64,000 nt of DNA from Isoetes taiwanensis. Taxonomy: Eukaryota > Streptophyta > Lycopodiopsida > Isoetales > Isoetaceae. Of this stretch, positions 44,589-55,805 are shown one piece after another. A program made the position numbers and the translations under genes. The notes below the pieces were generated by a model. That model was not told the DNA's origin and made no database searches. It saw only the letters and a list, made by a program, of their open reading frames with translations. Location: contig JAJEKV010000014.1 in NCBI GenBank assembly GCA_021234155.1, positions 5,101,563 to 5,165,562 of the forward strand. The letters are read 5' to 3'. Numbering within the stretch: the first letter of the stretch is position 1; the number at the start of each line of letters is the position of its first letter.

Positions 44589-45242
44589 GGAGGAGACAGC
44601 GCAGCAGAGAAGCCACGTCTTTTAGGCCCCCTTACAAGGGTCCGGTGTGGGGTTAGAATCAGGATCTGTGGCAGAATGCAGGACGAAATGAAAGCTATTA
44701 AGGAGGGTAAATCATTGGAATGTAAGTACGCTCATTACTTGAGTATGATTTTGGAGTATAGCGCACAGTCATTTTTAGGGAAAGCAAGCATTTCTTTGAA
44801 ATCAGAGCGAAAACAGAGCATTTCGGTTCACCCTGTATCTGTAAAACTAGAAGAACGCAGCAGTTTTGAGACTGTAAAATGAGAACAAAGCAGCTCTGAA
44901 AAGGAAAATTTTCTTGTGGAAAACTTTTCTGCTAAACGCCCACTGGTAACCATTACCATCAGTAAAACTTTTCTAAATATCTTGATGTTACTTTGTTCCT
45001 TCTAATAATTTTGATTTTGCTTCTCAGCTCCACACGCTATCCTGGGAGAGAGGACATTTGAGCAGGTAGTGAAAGAGCTTAATAGTTTCACAGAAAAGAA
45101 AGTAAGCCATGGTGCGGCTACCGGCGACCAGGATTCAGGTTCCAGTGTTAGCATTACTGTTGTGGGTGCTTCTGGTGATCTGGCAAAGAAGAAAATATTT
45201 CCAGCGTTATTTGCCCTGTATTATGAAGGCCATTTGCCTCAG
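44589..45242 (+). pseudogene. G6PD: Plastid glucose-6-phosphate dehydrogenase fragment inside the Helitron
   Basis: Exon 2 (45028-45242, acceptor CTTCTCAG, donor GTTGCA) encodes [20 protein letters not shown] and [13 protein letters not shown], the N-terminal NADP-binding (GxxGDLA) segment of G6PDH; the sequence is closest in form to plastid isozymes. The enzyme oxidises glucose 6-phosphate in the oxidative pentose phosphate pathway. Exon 1 (44589-44721, acceptor TGTTACAG, donor GTAAGT) joins in matching phase to give [20 protein letters not shown]; its origin is less clear. No substrate-binding motif (RIDHYLGK) or later exon is present, so no enzyme can result. A transcript could still splice. 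Confidence 0.8.
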
Positions 45243-45459
45243 GTTGCATTCAGATGATTTTAGGAAATAAGTTAGATTAGCTGAAATAGTAACTTCTTGC
45301 ACTTCTTCTTTGCTAGAGTGCTTTCTAGGTAATCACAGAGCTGGTGATGGCAGGAAAAATTGCTTTCATGGCAACATAGAGGTAAAAAGGTGATATGGCA
45401 CTGATATTCTGCTAGGTAGTTTTGATCCCTTAATAACATCCATCGCTTTTGTTCTGCAG

Positions 45460-45805
45460 GTACAGACTCGGCTTTTTAACATAGAAGCTCCTGCTGCTGC
45501 ACACAATAAAAAAACTTCCCTACAGAGCAGGTTTGCAGGTTTGTCGCAACATAGACTTCCATGTAAATTGTTTGCATATCCATCCTATTGTTTATGACTT
45601 GCAATATGCTACTATGGTTCAGCATATCTTAAACTAACACATCCTAAAGGATAAAGGAGGAGAAATTTATTTGTTAAGGACAACCAGTCTCAGTTATTGC
45701 AGGCTCAGTGTAGAGATTCGCCAGATCATTGATTGGGTTGAGAAGCATCCAAACACAGAATTTAGATTCACATGCCGGACATGCAGGAGTAAATGCGCGT
45801 CCTTG
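45460..45805 (+). pseudogene. Second pair of exon-like segments inside the Helitron
   Basis: Exon-like segment 45460-45530 (acceptor TTCTGCAG, donor GTTTGC) encodes VQTRLFNIEAPAAAHNKK. Segment 45703-45805 (acceptor TTATTGCAG, donor GTATAG) continues in phase as LSVEIRQIIDWVEKHPNTEF then RFTCRTCRSKC. The phases agree, so they probably come from one gene. I do not recognise it. It is not the next part of G6PDH as I know that family. Confidence 0.4.
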
Positions 45806-47552
45806 GTATAGAGAGGTAAAGAGCAATCATTTGTAAGGTCTCTATATTTTTGCATCTGAAGAGTCTGTTTTCGTTATTAGTCTGCACTCGAATCGTATCT
45901 TCCAACTTTCAAAGTTTTAGTAGAGCAACCCAATGTGACAATGTGTATTCCTTGCCTCTTCTGCATTTAGTAAGGTAGAAGAGATGTTTGAGGAATGTCA
46001 TTTCATTCATTACCACTCTCAAGCAGAACTCTGCATCCATTTCCTTCCCTTAATATCCTTTTTTCGTAAACCACATGTTAAATCCATCCATGCCTTTTTT
46101 AAGTTTGCTACTTATAGAAAGGACATATGTTGCTTAATTTTTGTGATTGAACGAGACATATGCTATTGCAGGCAGCCTTTTTATTCATGTTAAAAAAATG
46201 GAGATGTCTATTTATGTTAGTTTCGTTTTGGTTGCCACCTTGGAGAAGATCCTGAAATGACACAACATGGAGTTTCCACACTAACAGTATTTAACTTTTT
46301 AGAAAGCACTTCTCAAGCAGGTGACTTCTCAAGTAGGATATGAAAAGTTTTCTGCAACCCATAACCAAAATTTTTGCAACCCATAGACCTCCATTTTTTC
46401 TTTTCGAAGTTATAGTAGGAGATATCAGGCCAATATTTTGCATCTTTAGCTAACAGTGGTATCTTACACTATTGTTTCTCAGTTCTAGGTGCATATGCTA
46501 GCTTCCCATGATAGATTATAACTTGCGTTTTTTGAGTAATTAGGAAATTCCAATTGTGTTGGCAGATGGTTCAGAAGAGTCGTTCGACAATTTAACTAAA
46601 CGCAAGGGAGATATCAAATGTGTATATGATGTGCTTTGACATTGGTACATTTCGTAGAATCTAGAATTTAGTTGTTAAGAGGGAACTGATGCAATGCAAT
46701 CAAGCAACCTAGAGAGATATACAAACCCTTAGACCAATAATGATTAAATAAATATATGATTTTACCAGTTAATCTTCCATTACGCTAGAGATAATCTTTG
46801 GAGTTGACTGTTTTGACTCCATCGTCAAGGTGCTATAAGAAGCAGAGCAATTGAGCATAAAAATATCTCTTATGCATTATGTTTACAACTATCAAACTAG
46901 AGTATTGTAGTTTGTCAGGTTCAAACGAGATGATTCTATTCAATGGTGTGGGATTATAGTTCCATAACAAATTTATGGAACCTTTGCCCTTGGCTGCCGT
47001 GGTTGCAATTGAAACCATGTAAGAGTTGTGCATGATAGACATGTCACACTGTCCTTTGCAAATGTCTTAGGGGACAAGTCGTGTCATAATTGTTCCATTA
47101 CGAATTGTTCCATTACAAGTCACACTCTTGCCAAATTCTTTCAAATCATCCTTAGAAGCAATTCTTCTGATCAAAACAACATGAAAAGTATCAATCTTCT
47201 TTTTATCTGTCTGGCTGTTGTTTAAACCCTTACAATATTAATATCATTCATGCCTAGCAGACAATGATGAATCGTAGCCATGTTTCCAATCATGCTACAA
47301 AAGCCCAAAGCATTAATTATGAGTTCGTACCATATCATTTTTGCAAAGGTATTCATAGTTTTCATTGGCTCTAATCTAGATACCTCTAAACCACACTTTG
47401 AGCATTATTCAATAAGCACTTCAAAAGCACGTCTTGATAAACTTTGTATGCACTTCAAAATTAATGACTAAAGAATAAAATCCAAGGTTAACATCACAAC
47501 CCAACAAGTCATATGCATATTGCAATAATGTTCAACACAACAAGTGCTTTAC
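45806..47552. other. Helitron interior, unassigned
   Basis: No gene motif is visible. Frames at 45984-46193, 46833-47042 and 47028-47225 are AT-rich and unsupported. Confidence 0.4.
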
Positions 47553-47627
47553 GCCCCAGCAATGCTGGGCACTTTTCCTATTATAATAAGATATCCAGTC
47601 TTAATTTTATGCCCAGCAATGCTGGGC
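47553..47627 (+). repeat. Two internal Helitron-end-like hairpins
   Basis: GCCCAGC-AAT-GCTGGGC occurs at 47553-47570 (with one extra C) and 47611-47627, followed by ACTTTTCCTATT and ACCATTACTTTTCTTAG. Hairpin plus T-rich spacer plus CTAG-like bases resembles a decayed Helitron 3' end, in the same orientation as the active one at 48721. Confidence 0.6.
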
Positions 47628-47854
47628 ACCATTACTTTTCTTAGAATAGTCTGACCATTTCTATCAATGGCGGCAAGATACAAGCTTACGTAATAGGGGT
47701 CAATCACTAGAAATTGTAGGATCTTAGCATTGTTTGGGCGTTTTTTGAGATAATCATTGATGGGTTTTTCTAGCAACGAGTTGAATGTGCTATGCATGGT
47801 TAGTATGGAAGTGAAAGCTGAAGAAGATGCTATTATAGATGTTGGTTCAAATTG

Positions 47855-48014
47855 CAATATGAGGTACGGGTACAAATAGAAAAATTATAATAATGCAAAA
47901 GTCATGAACTGGTAGAAATTGCAATGAGTCCTCGCAATATGAGGTATGAGTAAAAATAGAAAAATTATAGTAATGCAAATGTCATGAACTGGTAGAAATT
48001 GCAATGAGTCCTCC
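47855..48014. repeat. 80-bp tandem duplication
   Basis: GCAATATGAGGTACGGGTA and GCAATATGAGGTATGAGTA start two units that match through GAAATTGCAATGAGTCCTC. Confidence 0.9.
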
Positions 48015-48202
48015 CTCATTAGAAGAGAGAGGTTCCATTGCAAGAAAGTTGTGGAACAATCTTACTCAATAGCTCATACAAGATAGGCATATTACTTTTA
48101 GTGAGGACTTTGCTCACAAGTTATAGCTGATTTTTCCAAATTAATTATAAATTGATGCTGACATGTGATTAAGCTAATGGACGAGATTGAGGCAAAGCAG
48201 CA

Positions 48203-48252
48203 CAAGATTTCATGTTTGTAGATTGCTCAAGATTTCATGTTTGTAGATTGCA
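48203..48252. repeat. 25-bp tandem duplication
   Basis: CAAGATTTCATGTTTGTAGA starts at 48203 and 48228. Confidence 0.95.
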
Positions 48253-48720
48253 TGATGAAGAATATGCAGCGTGCTTGGTTTCAAAAAATGCATATGGTAC
48301 TTAAAATTATGTGGCTCTGTCCGTTATATGGCTCTCGCTGCCCTTGCCTACTAGCATTCAAGCAATTGTTCCTTAAGGCCAGCACCAACATATTTTCAGA
48401 ACGTGTATTTTGCATGCATGTATCAATTCGTGTATTTTGCATGTGTTGAGCAAGATGCATGATCTCAATGAAATTAAGTCTCAATGAAATACATTTGAGA
48501 CCTTAACTCATGTCTAAATTGATAATTCTTGATAGAGGCAACAAGTAACTGCATTTTAACTAAGTTAGGAGACAAACATACTCAAATATTCATTAACACC
48601 AGCAACGTCCCATCGATCACAATTTTAGTTCCCATCTACTGCATTTTGAACATAGGAAGCTGCTCAAACAACCACTAATGTTTTTCATGCTTGAACTGCC
48701 TTGGTATAATCACACAGAAA

Positions 48721-48747
48721 GCCCACCAACGGTGGGCAATTTTCTAG
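48721..48747 (+). terminator. Helitron 3' terminus (hairpin + CTAG)
   Basis: A 7-bp GC-rich stem with a 3-nt loop is followed by AATTTT and CTAG. In Helitrons this structure marks where rolling-circle replication stops. Confidence 0.9.
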
Positions 48748-49173
48748 TAGAATAGAATAGAATATGATTTTATCGTCCACGGAGACCAACTGGCCTATGG
48801 GACCCAAGTACAAAGAGAGAGCAAAAGAGCGATATTACTACCGAGGATTAAAAACCCCGCCCCAAGGGTTTTGGGAAAAACCTTAGTAGCAATAAGGATC
48901 TTGACATCTTTGCATGATTATATACATAATCACAAGTACAGTGAGGTTAATGTCGGACGGGGGGCATAAGCGAGTCCACGTATCCATTACCTCACGGAGG
49001 TACGATCCCAACAAGCCTACGAGGCAGAGGCCGTGCTCGGTAGCTCATGCAAGGCCTGATGGGGCACAACTAACCGAGCATACCGAGCCCGATATGCTCA
49101 AATGCGGACAGGCACGGAGGCGTGACTTTCATCCTCAATGGTGCCCCTGTTGGCGGCATTGGCGGACTCTCCC

Positions 49174-50860
49174 TCACGCGGCTCCCCCAATCCATCTCCC
49201 CTGTCTCAATGCGGGAGGTGGTGTGCACTGTCTTGAATGGAAGCAATCACCTGCGGCTTTTTCATGGGTAGATGGGTGCACGGTAGTGGTGTGGGCCCCC
49301 GTGAGCATGGGATTAACCCGTTGTCGATAATTTGCCACCTTGACATGTGAGGGCCTCGCATCCCAAAGCTTGGCCATGAAGCAAGCATCCAAAATCTTTG
49401 CTTCAAGGCGGCGCGTTCCTTCGGTGTATGCGCGGGTCCACATCGTGATACTGCACATTCCATAGCGAGAACCACTGGGCTTGCTTGTCTTTCCAGCGAA
49501 GCTTGCGGGCCCATCACCAATCGCCAAAGCAAGGTTGGGCGTGCGGGCTTCATCCATAGCCACCACCTTACGGAAGTAAATAATGTGGCGTTCAGTAGCC
49601 CCTCGTAATGGAAGGAAGCCTGTCTCGAGGCAAGATCGATATGGGACCGTGGATTTCACTCCCGGTTACGGGCCAAGAAGGCCTTCATTACCTGCTCTAG
49701 ATCGTTCCAAGTGGTGAGGGATATCAGCGGCCCCACACTTCTCGCCCCCATAGAGGAGGACCCGGTTCAACCAAGGCCCCGAACAAGTGTGCTGGTGACC
49801 CCATGCATCTGACTCTGCCTTGTGGATGTTGTTTTGCATTGCATACGGGGCTTTCCGGCTGCGGTGACCCGTAACCTAATGGATGCATCCCGGTGTGTGG
49901 TAGTAGAAAACTCAATGCCCAAATACTTATAAAGATCGAGCCACCTCCACTACACCTTACGGTAAGTGAATGAGGGAAAGCGTGGATGCTTAGGGATGAT
50001 GGGACCCGTGACACCCTTGTCTTGGCCCGATTAACTCTCATGTCGATGAATTGGCGAAAAGTGTCCAAAGCATCGGGTGGCGTTGCATGTCCTCAGGGGT
50101 ATATGCGGCGGAGTCAACATCATCGGCATATATGAGTTGCGGATTATGTGGTGCATCAACCGAAGCCTCCCCGTGCTTTCGGCTAGCCATTCTTCTAAAT
50201 TTGGTCAATGTACAAAGCCGGCGTCGGGGATAGAGGGGGCAGCCACGGGCGCCCCAATGCTACTAACAACGGGCTCCCCGACGGTGTGAGACGGCCGAGG
50301 AGCAAGCCTCGTATAATGCGTATATAGCATTCGCAAGTCGACGGGGTCCCTAGGCTGTCTCAATCTATCCCACAACTTATCCCGAGCCAGCGTGTCAAAA
50401 GCCTTTGCAAAATCCACAAAGCAACAAGATAGATTAAAGGTCGATTAGGCTATCCTCTATGAGTGTTCGCAGAGAGTGAAGATATGGTCAATAGTAGAAT
50501 GCCGGAAGCTTTTGCTCGCGTGAGAGCCCGCACTTCTCCATCCTCGCCCAAAGTGTCAATGCGCGGCTCAAGAATCCCGTGAAGCAACTTGGCAAAGACG
50601 AGCCCGACCATAATGAGTGCGATAGTTGGTCAGAACGTGGGGGTCCCCGCTTTGTATATGGGCACAACTCTACTGTAGTCCGGTCGCGGGGAAGCCTTCT
50701 TGCAATGCCACATTGAAGAGTCTTTGTGAGAACCCGGCACCATTGGGGGCCGCCCACTTGAGAAGCTCTGCATACCATCCAAATCTGCTGCCTTCGGATT
50801 AGCGGCGTTGCAGGCCCATTATGACATCCCTTCGGTAATGACCGGCGGTTACTAGGCACA
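49174..50860 (-). pseudogene. LINE copy 2, reverse transcriptase
   Basis: Near 50690-50640 one frame gives VVPIYKAG. At 50417 another starts MDFAKAFDTLARDKLW, motif A with its catalytic Asp. At about 50275-50225 GEPVVSSIG is followed by the garbled remains of VRQGCPLSPTLFG, shifted by small deletions (the intact form is in copy 1 at about 18970). The thumb-side remainder continues to about 49200 (LEAKILDACFMAKLWDARP). The protein is not expressible. Confidence 0.7.
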
Positions 50861-51439
50861 TGAGGTACTTGGTGCCACGGCTTCCCATTGGGTCATACAA
50901 ATGCAAAGTATCTCACCCATTGTTCCGGGGTAATATTTCTGTGGGTCGTGCGGGCTTACTCAAGACCTTTCTCCGAAGGCCCTAGGGGTGGCGGTCTAGA
51001 AGACCAAACATCATTCTTTGGTGCTCACGCAAAGGTACACAGCTTTCTTGGTCTTGAGGAAGGAGCGGTATTGACGGACGGCTGCTTGCGGATGGTGGGG
51101 TCGGCACTTGGCGAGCCATCGTTTGACTCTCGACATTAGTCCATCGAACCGGTGATTGCGAGGGAAGGTGATTGCAGCCCACGTGGATCGTCGAGGCGGC
51201 CTCTCCCAAAAGCATCATCCCCTACCCTCGGAAGAAGCCGGTTCACGGTTTGGTAGTCTGGCCGTTGAAGTGTGGGGAGTTGCGGCACTCCCGGCGGCTC
51301 ATGCTCAAGCATCCTCGCATAGACCGCCGCATGATCATAGTCCAGAGGCCTAACCGTGGTACATGGGGTGTTGGGGCAATGGGTGCTCGGTTGGCTGCCA
51401 ATCTATCTGCAAGAACAGTGATGATGGTGGAGTCTACTT

Positions 51440-52172
51440 CCTCGTCCGGCCACTGTCCCCGGGCTCTTGGCGAGTGATCAAGTGTAGGCATTGCTTCGTC
51501 TGCTAGCACGTAATCCACCACACTAGTGCAGCCCCACGGTTCTCCACGTCTACACAAGTGAAGCGGTGGAGGGCGACCAGCATGCCAGACCATTGCAAAT
51601 GACCAGGTCAAAGATCTTGCCCGACAGAATTTGGAAATACGGCCATACAGGTGTCGCGTGGCGTCATCGGCGCCCTTGGCCAAACCATCTCTGCGGGGTC
51701 CATTTGCAACACATCCTCGGCTAGAGGTGCGGAATTTTGGGATCTGCTCTGTCCCTGTCGCGTAGCGTTGAAGTCTCAAGCAACATGACCTTGCCCAATT
51801 GTTTGTGCTTCTTTGTATGTCATCATATAGATCGACATAGGGCTCCTCACATCCACATCCAAGTGCGTGTGGTAAAAGTTGCTCGGCATGTGGGAAGTAA
51901 CAAGCCGCCACAAAGAGAGGGCTGCCATCGCTGTTACGCACTTCGTACCCACGTGTATCTGTTGTGCACTGTCTGCCTTACCGCGGGGAGGCCGGGATTG
52001 GGCCAAGGCTGTCTGCGGTAACACGCAATTCCTCTGTGTCCTCGTTTCCGGTGCACTCATTGAAGAGCGGTATGGCCGGTATCTGGCAAATCGGTAGCAC
52101 GTGACCAGCATGTTCCCATGTTTCCATGAGGAAGATAAGGTCCATGTCCATGGCGATCGTCCCCTTCGCCAT
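51440..52172 (-). pseudogene. LINE copy 2, endonuclease domain
   Basis: DLIFLMETWEHAGHVLP at about 52140-52090 is the LxETW block. NECTGNE follows; SDGSPLFVAACYFPHA (about 51930) is the mid-domain block; TSVVDYVLADEAM (about 51520) matches the SxIDYV block before the last catalytic His of LINE endonucleases. Order and spacing fit the domain. Frameshifts separate the blocks. Confidence 0.7.
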
Positions 52173-53840
52173 GGAAAGCCCGCGGCAATTCGGGATACCA
52201 GCGAGGCACGATCCCCCTATTTAGTGGCATGCATCGCCGCCGAGTCCGGTGGTAGTGGTGGTCCCGGGGGCCCGGAAGATGTGGATGCATGTGCGGGGGG
52301 CCCCTCGAGGGGACTTCGAGGGGCGGAGTGCTGCATCCCCTGTTTGGTTTGCTGAATTCCCGCATCCTTCCCGGACCAGCCCGCTGCCCCTCCATGTCTG
52401 CGGCGGTCCACGACTTTGGCCACTCGCCCTTGGGTCTCTTGTTGTCTTTGGGGTCAAGTCCCTGTCCAGCGTCTGAGGCCGTCCCCTTCAACTTCCGACC
52501 ACGGCCTTGGGATGGCCACCCTCCCAGCAGCTCTCAAGCGTGAAGATGACCACCCGGGGCGCGTCGTCGCTGAATTCCATGACGACTTCGCCTTTCCAAT
52601 GGTCACGCTGTCTTGGGAACATCATCCGGTCCAAGATCACGTGGTGCGGAGGGGAAGTGAGATGTTCTCCGACTCCTCCGTCGGGCCTCGCACTACCACA
52701 TTGCGGCTCTGCGTCTCTGTTCACGGAGTTGGCGGGGGCCGCAGTGTTAGGTTGAGGTGGGTGAGGCATAGGCGTGGCCCGCGCCCGGGGGTGGTGGCGG
52801 CCCGGCGTGATCAATGTGTGTCCGCGGCATGTGTTCGAGGTTGGCGTCCCTCGTAGGTTGGTGGGTTCGCGGGGTTGGTATGTTCTTTGTTTGTGGTTTA
52901 CGTTCTCTCCTGAACCGGGCTCGGCTCTTGCGGGGGCGTTGTCATGTCTTGCCATCTCCGCGTGCAATGGCGGAGTTGCTCATGTGCCTCGGCATGGAGG
53001 CCCTTGCCTTCTTCGGGCAGGTAGCGTGAGCTCACAGTAGCTCGGTCTGGAGTGCTAAATCCTTACTCCGGCGGCCTTTCGGTTACGGCACGGCTTCTTC
53101 GGGCGGCTGGAATCCTTGTCTCCGCGATGGCGGCCTCCGCGGCTTCCTGCCGGGGGAGGGGCCTGTGCTCCGTCGCCGTGGCCTTAGCCTCCTCAGCCTG
53201 CACGGATCCCGAGGCGGGGTTGCGAGTGTCTCTGCTCTACCGGGTTCATCCTGCGTCCCGGCTTCCATAGCGCCAACATGGTGTCCTGCCGCCCCCTCAT
53301 ATCGCAAGCTCCTGGCGGTATTGCTGTATGTCAAATTGTAGCAAGTGGATGCTATCATGCGCACGTAAATGCGCGATCCTCCAATTACGTGATTACGTCG
53401 TTTTTAACGGCACTTCTTTACTGCGCCCAACATCCGGTATGTTATGTTCTCCACCTCTGGGGAGGCACGCAAAGCGTGCTGTTGGCCTCAACCCTCGCCT
53501 GAATCGGGCTCCAAGGTTGGACCGGCCCGGATTGCCTGTATGGCCCGGGCCTCGGTCGGGTCGACCGGGCCTTGGCTCGGGCCTCCCTCTTCATGGAAGG
53601 CGTCTCTCCCTCACTTGCCTCGGGCCTCTTCCTTGGTGGCCCCACTTCATGGTCTTCCCGAGGAGGGCTCACTGCGTGGGGGTCAACCCGGTGGTTGGTG
53701 TGTTTGGGCCTTCCGGGATGGGTTGGTGTGGTCTGAGGTAGCTCACCAACCAAGTGTGGGTCCACACACGGGGCGTGTCTGTGTGGCCATGACTTGGGGT
53801 ATGACTTGGGCGACGACTCCTGGATATCTGGTGTGTACCG
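52173..53840 (-). pseudogene. LINE copy 2, probable ORF1 and 5' region
   Basis: Overlapping Pro/Arg/His-rich frames (52057-52967, 53083-53364, 53442-53765) cover the region between the endonuclease and the tandem repeat. EVVMEFSDDAPRVVIFTLE near 52580 looks protein-like. No zinc knuckle is visible. The call relies mainly on position and G+C content. Confidence 0.4.
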
Positions 53841-54690
53841 GCTGCCACAAAAACCCTAGCACACAGCCCGGAAAAGTGCAGATTTGAGCCCCGAAACAAA
53901 GACAAACATGTAGGTATTATACACCGTTGGAAAGCTCTCTGAACCAGCTTTCCAACAAGCCCAAGCACATGAAAATCTGACACCGGATGAGAGAGATACA
54001 ATCCGTTGAAGTGTCTACCGATTGCGACAGAAACCCTAGCACACAGCCCGGAAAAGTGCCAATTTGAGCACAGAAACAAAGCCAAACATGCAGGTACCAT
54101 ACACTGTTGGAAAGATCTCTGAACCAACTTTCCAACAAGCCCAAGCACATGAAAATCTGACACCGGATGCGAGAGATATGACCGATCAAAATTCTGCCAC
54201 AAGACGAGACCAATCGAATACTTACTAAAACATACGCCAATCCCTATATTGGTGTCAGACTTTCATCAACAACACCATCAGGAACTAGGGTATGAATTAG
54301 TAAAACATTCTCGTAACCTTCAATAAGAGTACAACACACACCTTTCAACACCGCGTGGCCAAGGCCAACAACGGCATCAGGCGAGGGCTATACTTCTCAA
54401 AGAAGGAAGAAGAAGGGCTGCCACAAAAACCCTAGCACACAGCCCGGAAAACAGCAGATTTGAGCACTGAAACAAAGACAAGCATGCAGGTATCATATAT
54501 CGTTGGAAAGCTCTCTGAACCAGCTTTCCAACAAGCCCAAGCACATGAAAATCTGACACTGGATGTGAGAGATACAGTCCGTCAAAGTGTCTACCGGTTG
54601 CCACAGAAACCCTAGCACACAGCCCGGAAAAGTACCAATTTGAGCACAGAAACAAACCCAAGCAGGCAGGTACCATAGAGAAACAGAAAA
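53841..54690. repeat. 180-bp tandem repeat, two pairs
   Basis: Units start near 53841, 54021, 54417 and 54597 (the last one partial), each with CCACARAAACCCTAGCACAC then AGCCCGGAAAA, a TTGGAAAG...CTTTCCAA inverted motif, and CCCAAGCACATGAAAATCTG. Spacing inside each pair is exactly 180 bp. A ~216-bp unrelated segment (54201-54416) separates the pairs. Because 180 is a multiple of three, long minus-strand frames run through the units; they are by-products. Confidence 0.9.
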
Positions 54691-55805
54691 GAAGGCAACC
54701 TGGCATAATGATCACATATGCCCCAGCAGGTTCATCTCCAATGCTCTCCCATAAGCCAAACAAGCATCCAAACAAGCATCGTTACCATCCTGCTCCAGTA
54801 CTACAAATTAATGTTCAAGGAATTCTAAATGTTTAAATCTATATTCTCCTCACTGCAAAATGTTCTCCTGGAGTGATCTGTTCCACAGAACATAAAAACT
54901 ATCTTGACAGGTCCAAACTATCTTGACGTGTATTTGGTCTCAGTGCACTTACTGCCATGCATTTTGCATGATTGTTACATGCAGGTTGCAGAACATTATG
55001 ACAAAATGTCTTATGAAAAAGCATTAATAGAACTAGGCGCCATCTTTTGGCTTTTATTTATAAATTTTAAATGCATACTGGCTCTTAGCATATTTTCAAC
55101 AAGTCTTTAGGATCCACACGCTGGTTTTTGCAGCATAGTATGTCTCTTCATTTATTATGCTTAATAACTTTCGGGCTTTCTGAAAATTATGCATTTCACT
55201 AGTGTGAATGCCTTGTGCGTAAATGCCATGCATTTAAATTTATTTGCACTATCTGATTGCATATTTGCCACCTTTAGTTGAGGTCCAGAAATGTGTTATG
55301 CATTTGGAAACTTCTCAGGACTGCATTTGGAAGTAAAGACACGCTAATGTCTACTGTCTAGGATTTATAGGTTTACAGTCTTATTTTGCATATTGTACAT
55401 GCATTTGGATCTGGATAATTGTCTTGGAAAAACCTACCTTATGGCTTATGCGCCTCATTTAGCATATGTTAAACTTTTAGGAATTTGGTATCCTGCTTTG
55501 CTTGGGTATATTGGTCTATAACTCCAAAGTATAGACATGCTTGGTCAACATACGTTTTACTGAATTCCATCCCTAAGGCTCTCAGGCCCTAGATTCAATA
55601 TAATATAAGATTGAAACGTCTATTCACTTTTTACAAGTTCGTCCAATTTGGGGACTGTAATTTAAGATGAAACTAACAGCAATAGTTGAGGAAAAATATT
55701 TTTCCATAAGATGATGTTCATGGAATCAGTGAGATGGTTGCTTGTAATGATATTAGACTTGATACAACACCCATAAGGATTTGATTTAACCCCATAAAGA
55801 GGCAT
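54691..55805. other. Unassigned AT-rich DNA
   Basis: No gene is supported. A possible small exon (VAEHYDKMSYEKALIELG at about 54985-55040 after TGCAG) matches nothing I recognise. Confidence 0.4.

Larger units (their letters stand above)
44345..48747 (+). mobile_element. Helitron, 4403 bp, with captured exons
   Basis: The 5' end is TCCTATATTATAAAACCG, fitting the TC...ATATAAAA start of plant Helitrons. The 3' end is a 7-bp hairpin (GCCCACC-AAC-GGTGGGC, 48721-48737), six bases, then CTAG, the standard terminator. The host dinucleotide is A|T: left flank CATAGAA, right flank TAGAATAGAATAGAAT. Removing the element restores a continuous (TAGAA)n run, the tail of the LINE at 48748. No Rep or helicase is encoded, so it needs help from an autonomous relative. 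It carries spliceable gene fragments at 44589-45242 and 45460-45805. Confidence 0.9.
48748..53840 (-). mobile_element. LINE, copy 2 of the (TATTC)n-tail family
   Basis: On the minus strand the element runs from a GC-rich Pro/Arg-rich region (53.8-52.5 kb) through endonuclease (about 52170-51440) and reverse transcriptase (about 50860-49200) to a 3' UTR sharing TTTTATCGTCCACG and ACTGGCCTATGGGACC with 18464-18660. It ends in repeated TATTC, not poly(A). The coding part is much richer in G+C than the flanks. Many single-base indels break every ORF. The 5' boundary is set only by the start of the 180-bp repeat and is uncertain. Confidence 0.75.

Noticed and set aside
52057-53741. Many long GC-rich ORFs on both strands
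   Set aside because: High G+C lowers stop frequency. Only the minus-strand LINE domains have recognisable motifs, so the rest are shadows.
53669-54775. Long minus-strand ORFs with repeated SDFHVLGLVGKLVQR
   Set aside because: They arise because the 180-bp repeat is a multiple of three and lacks stops in that frame. There is no evidence of coding.
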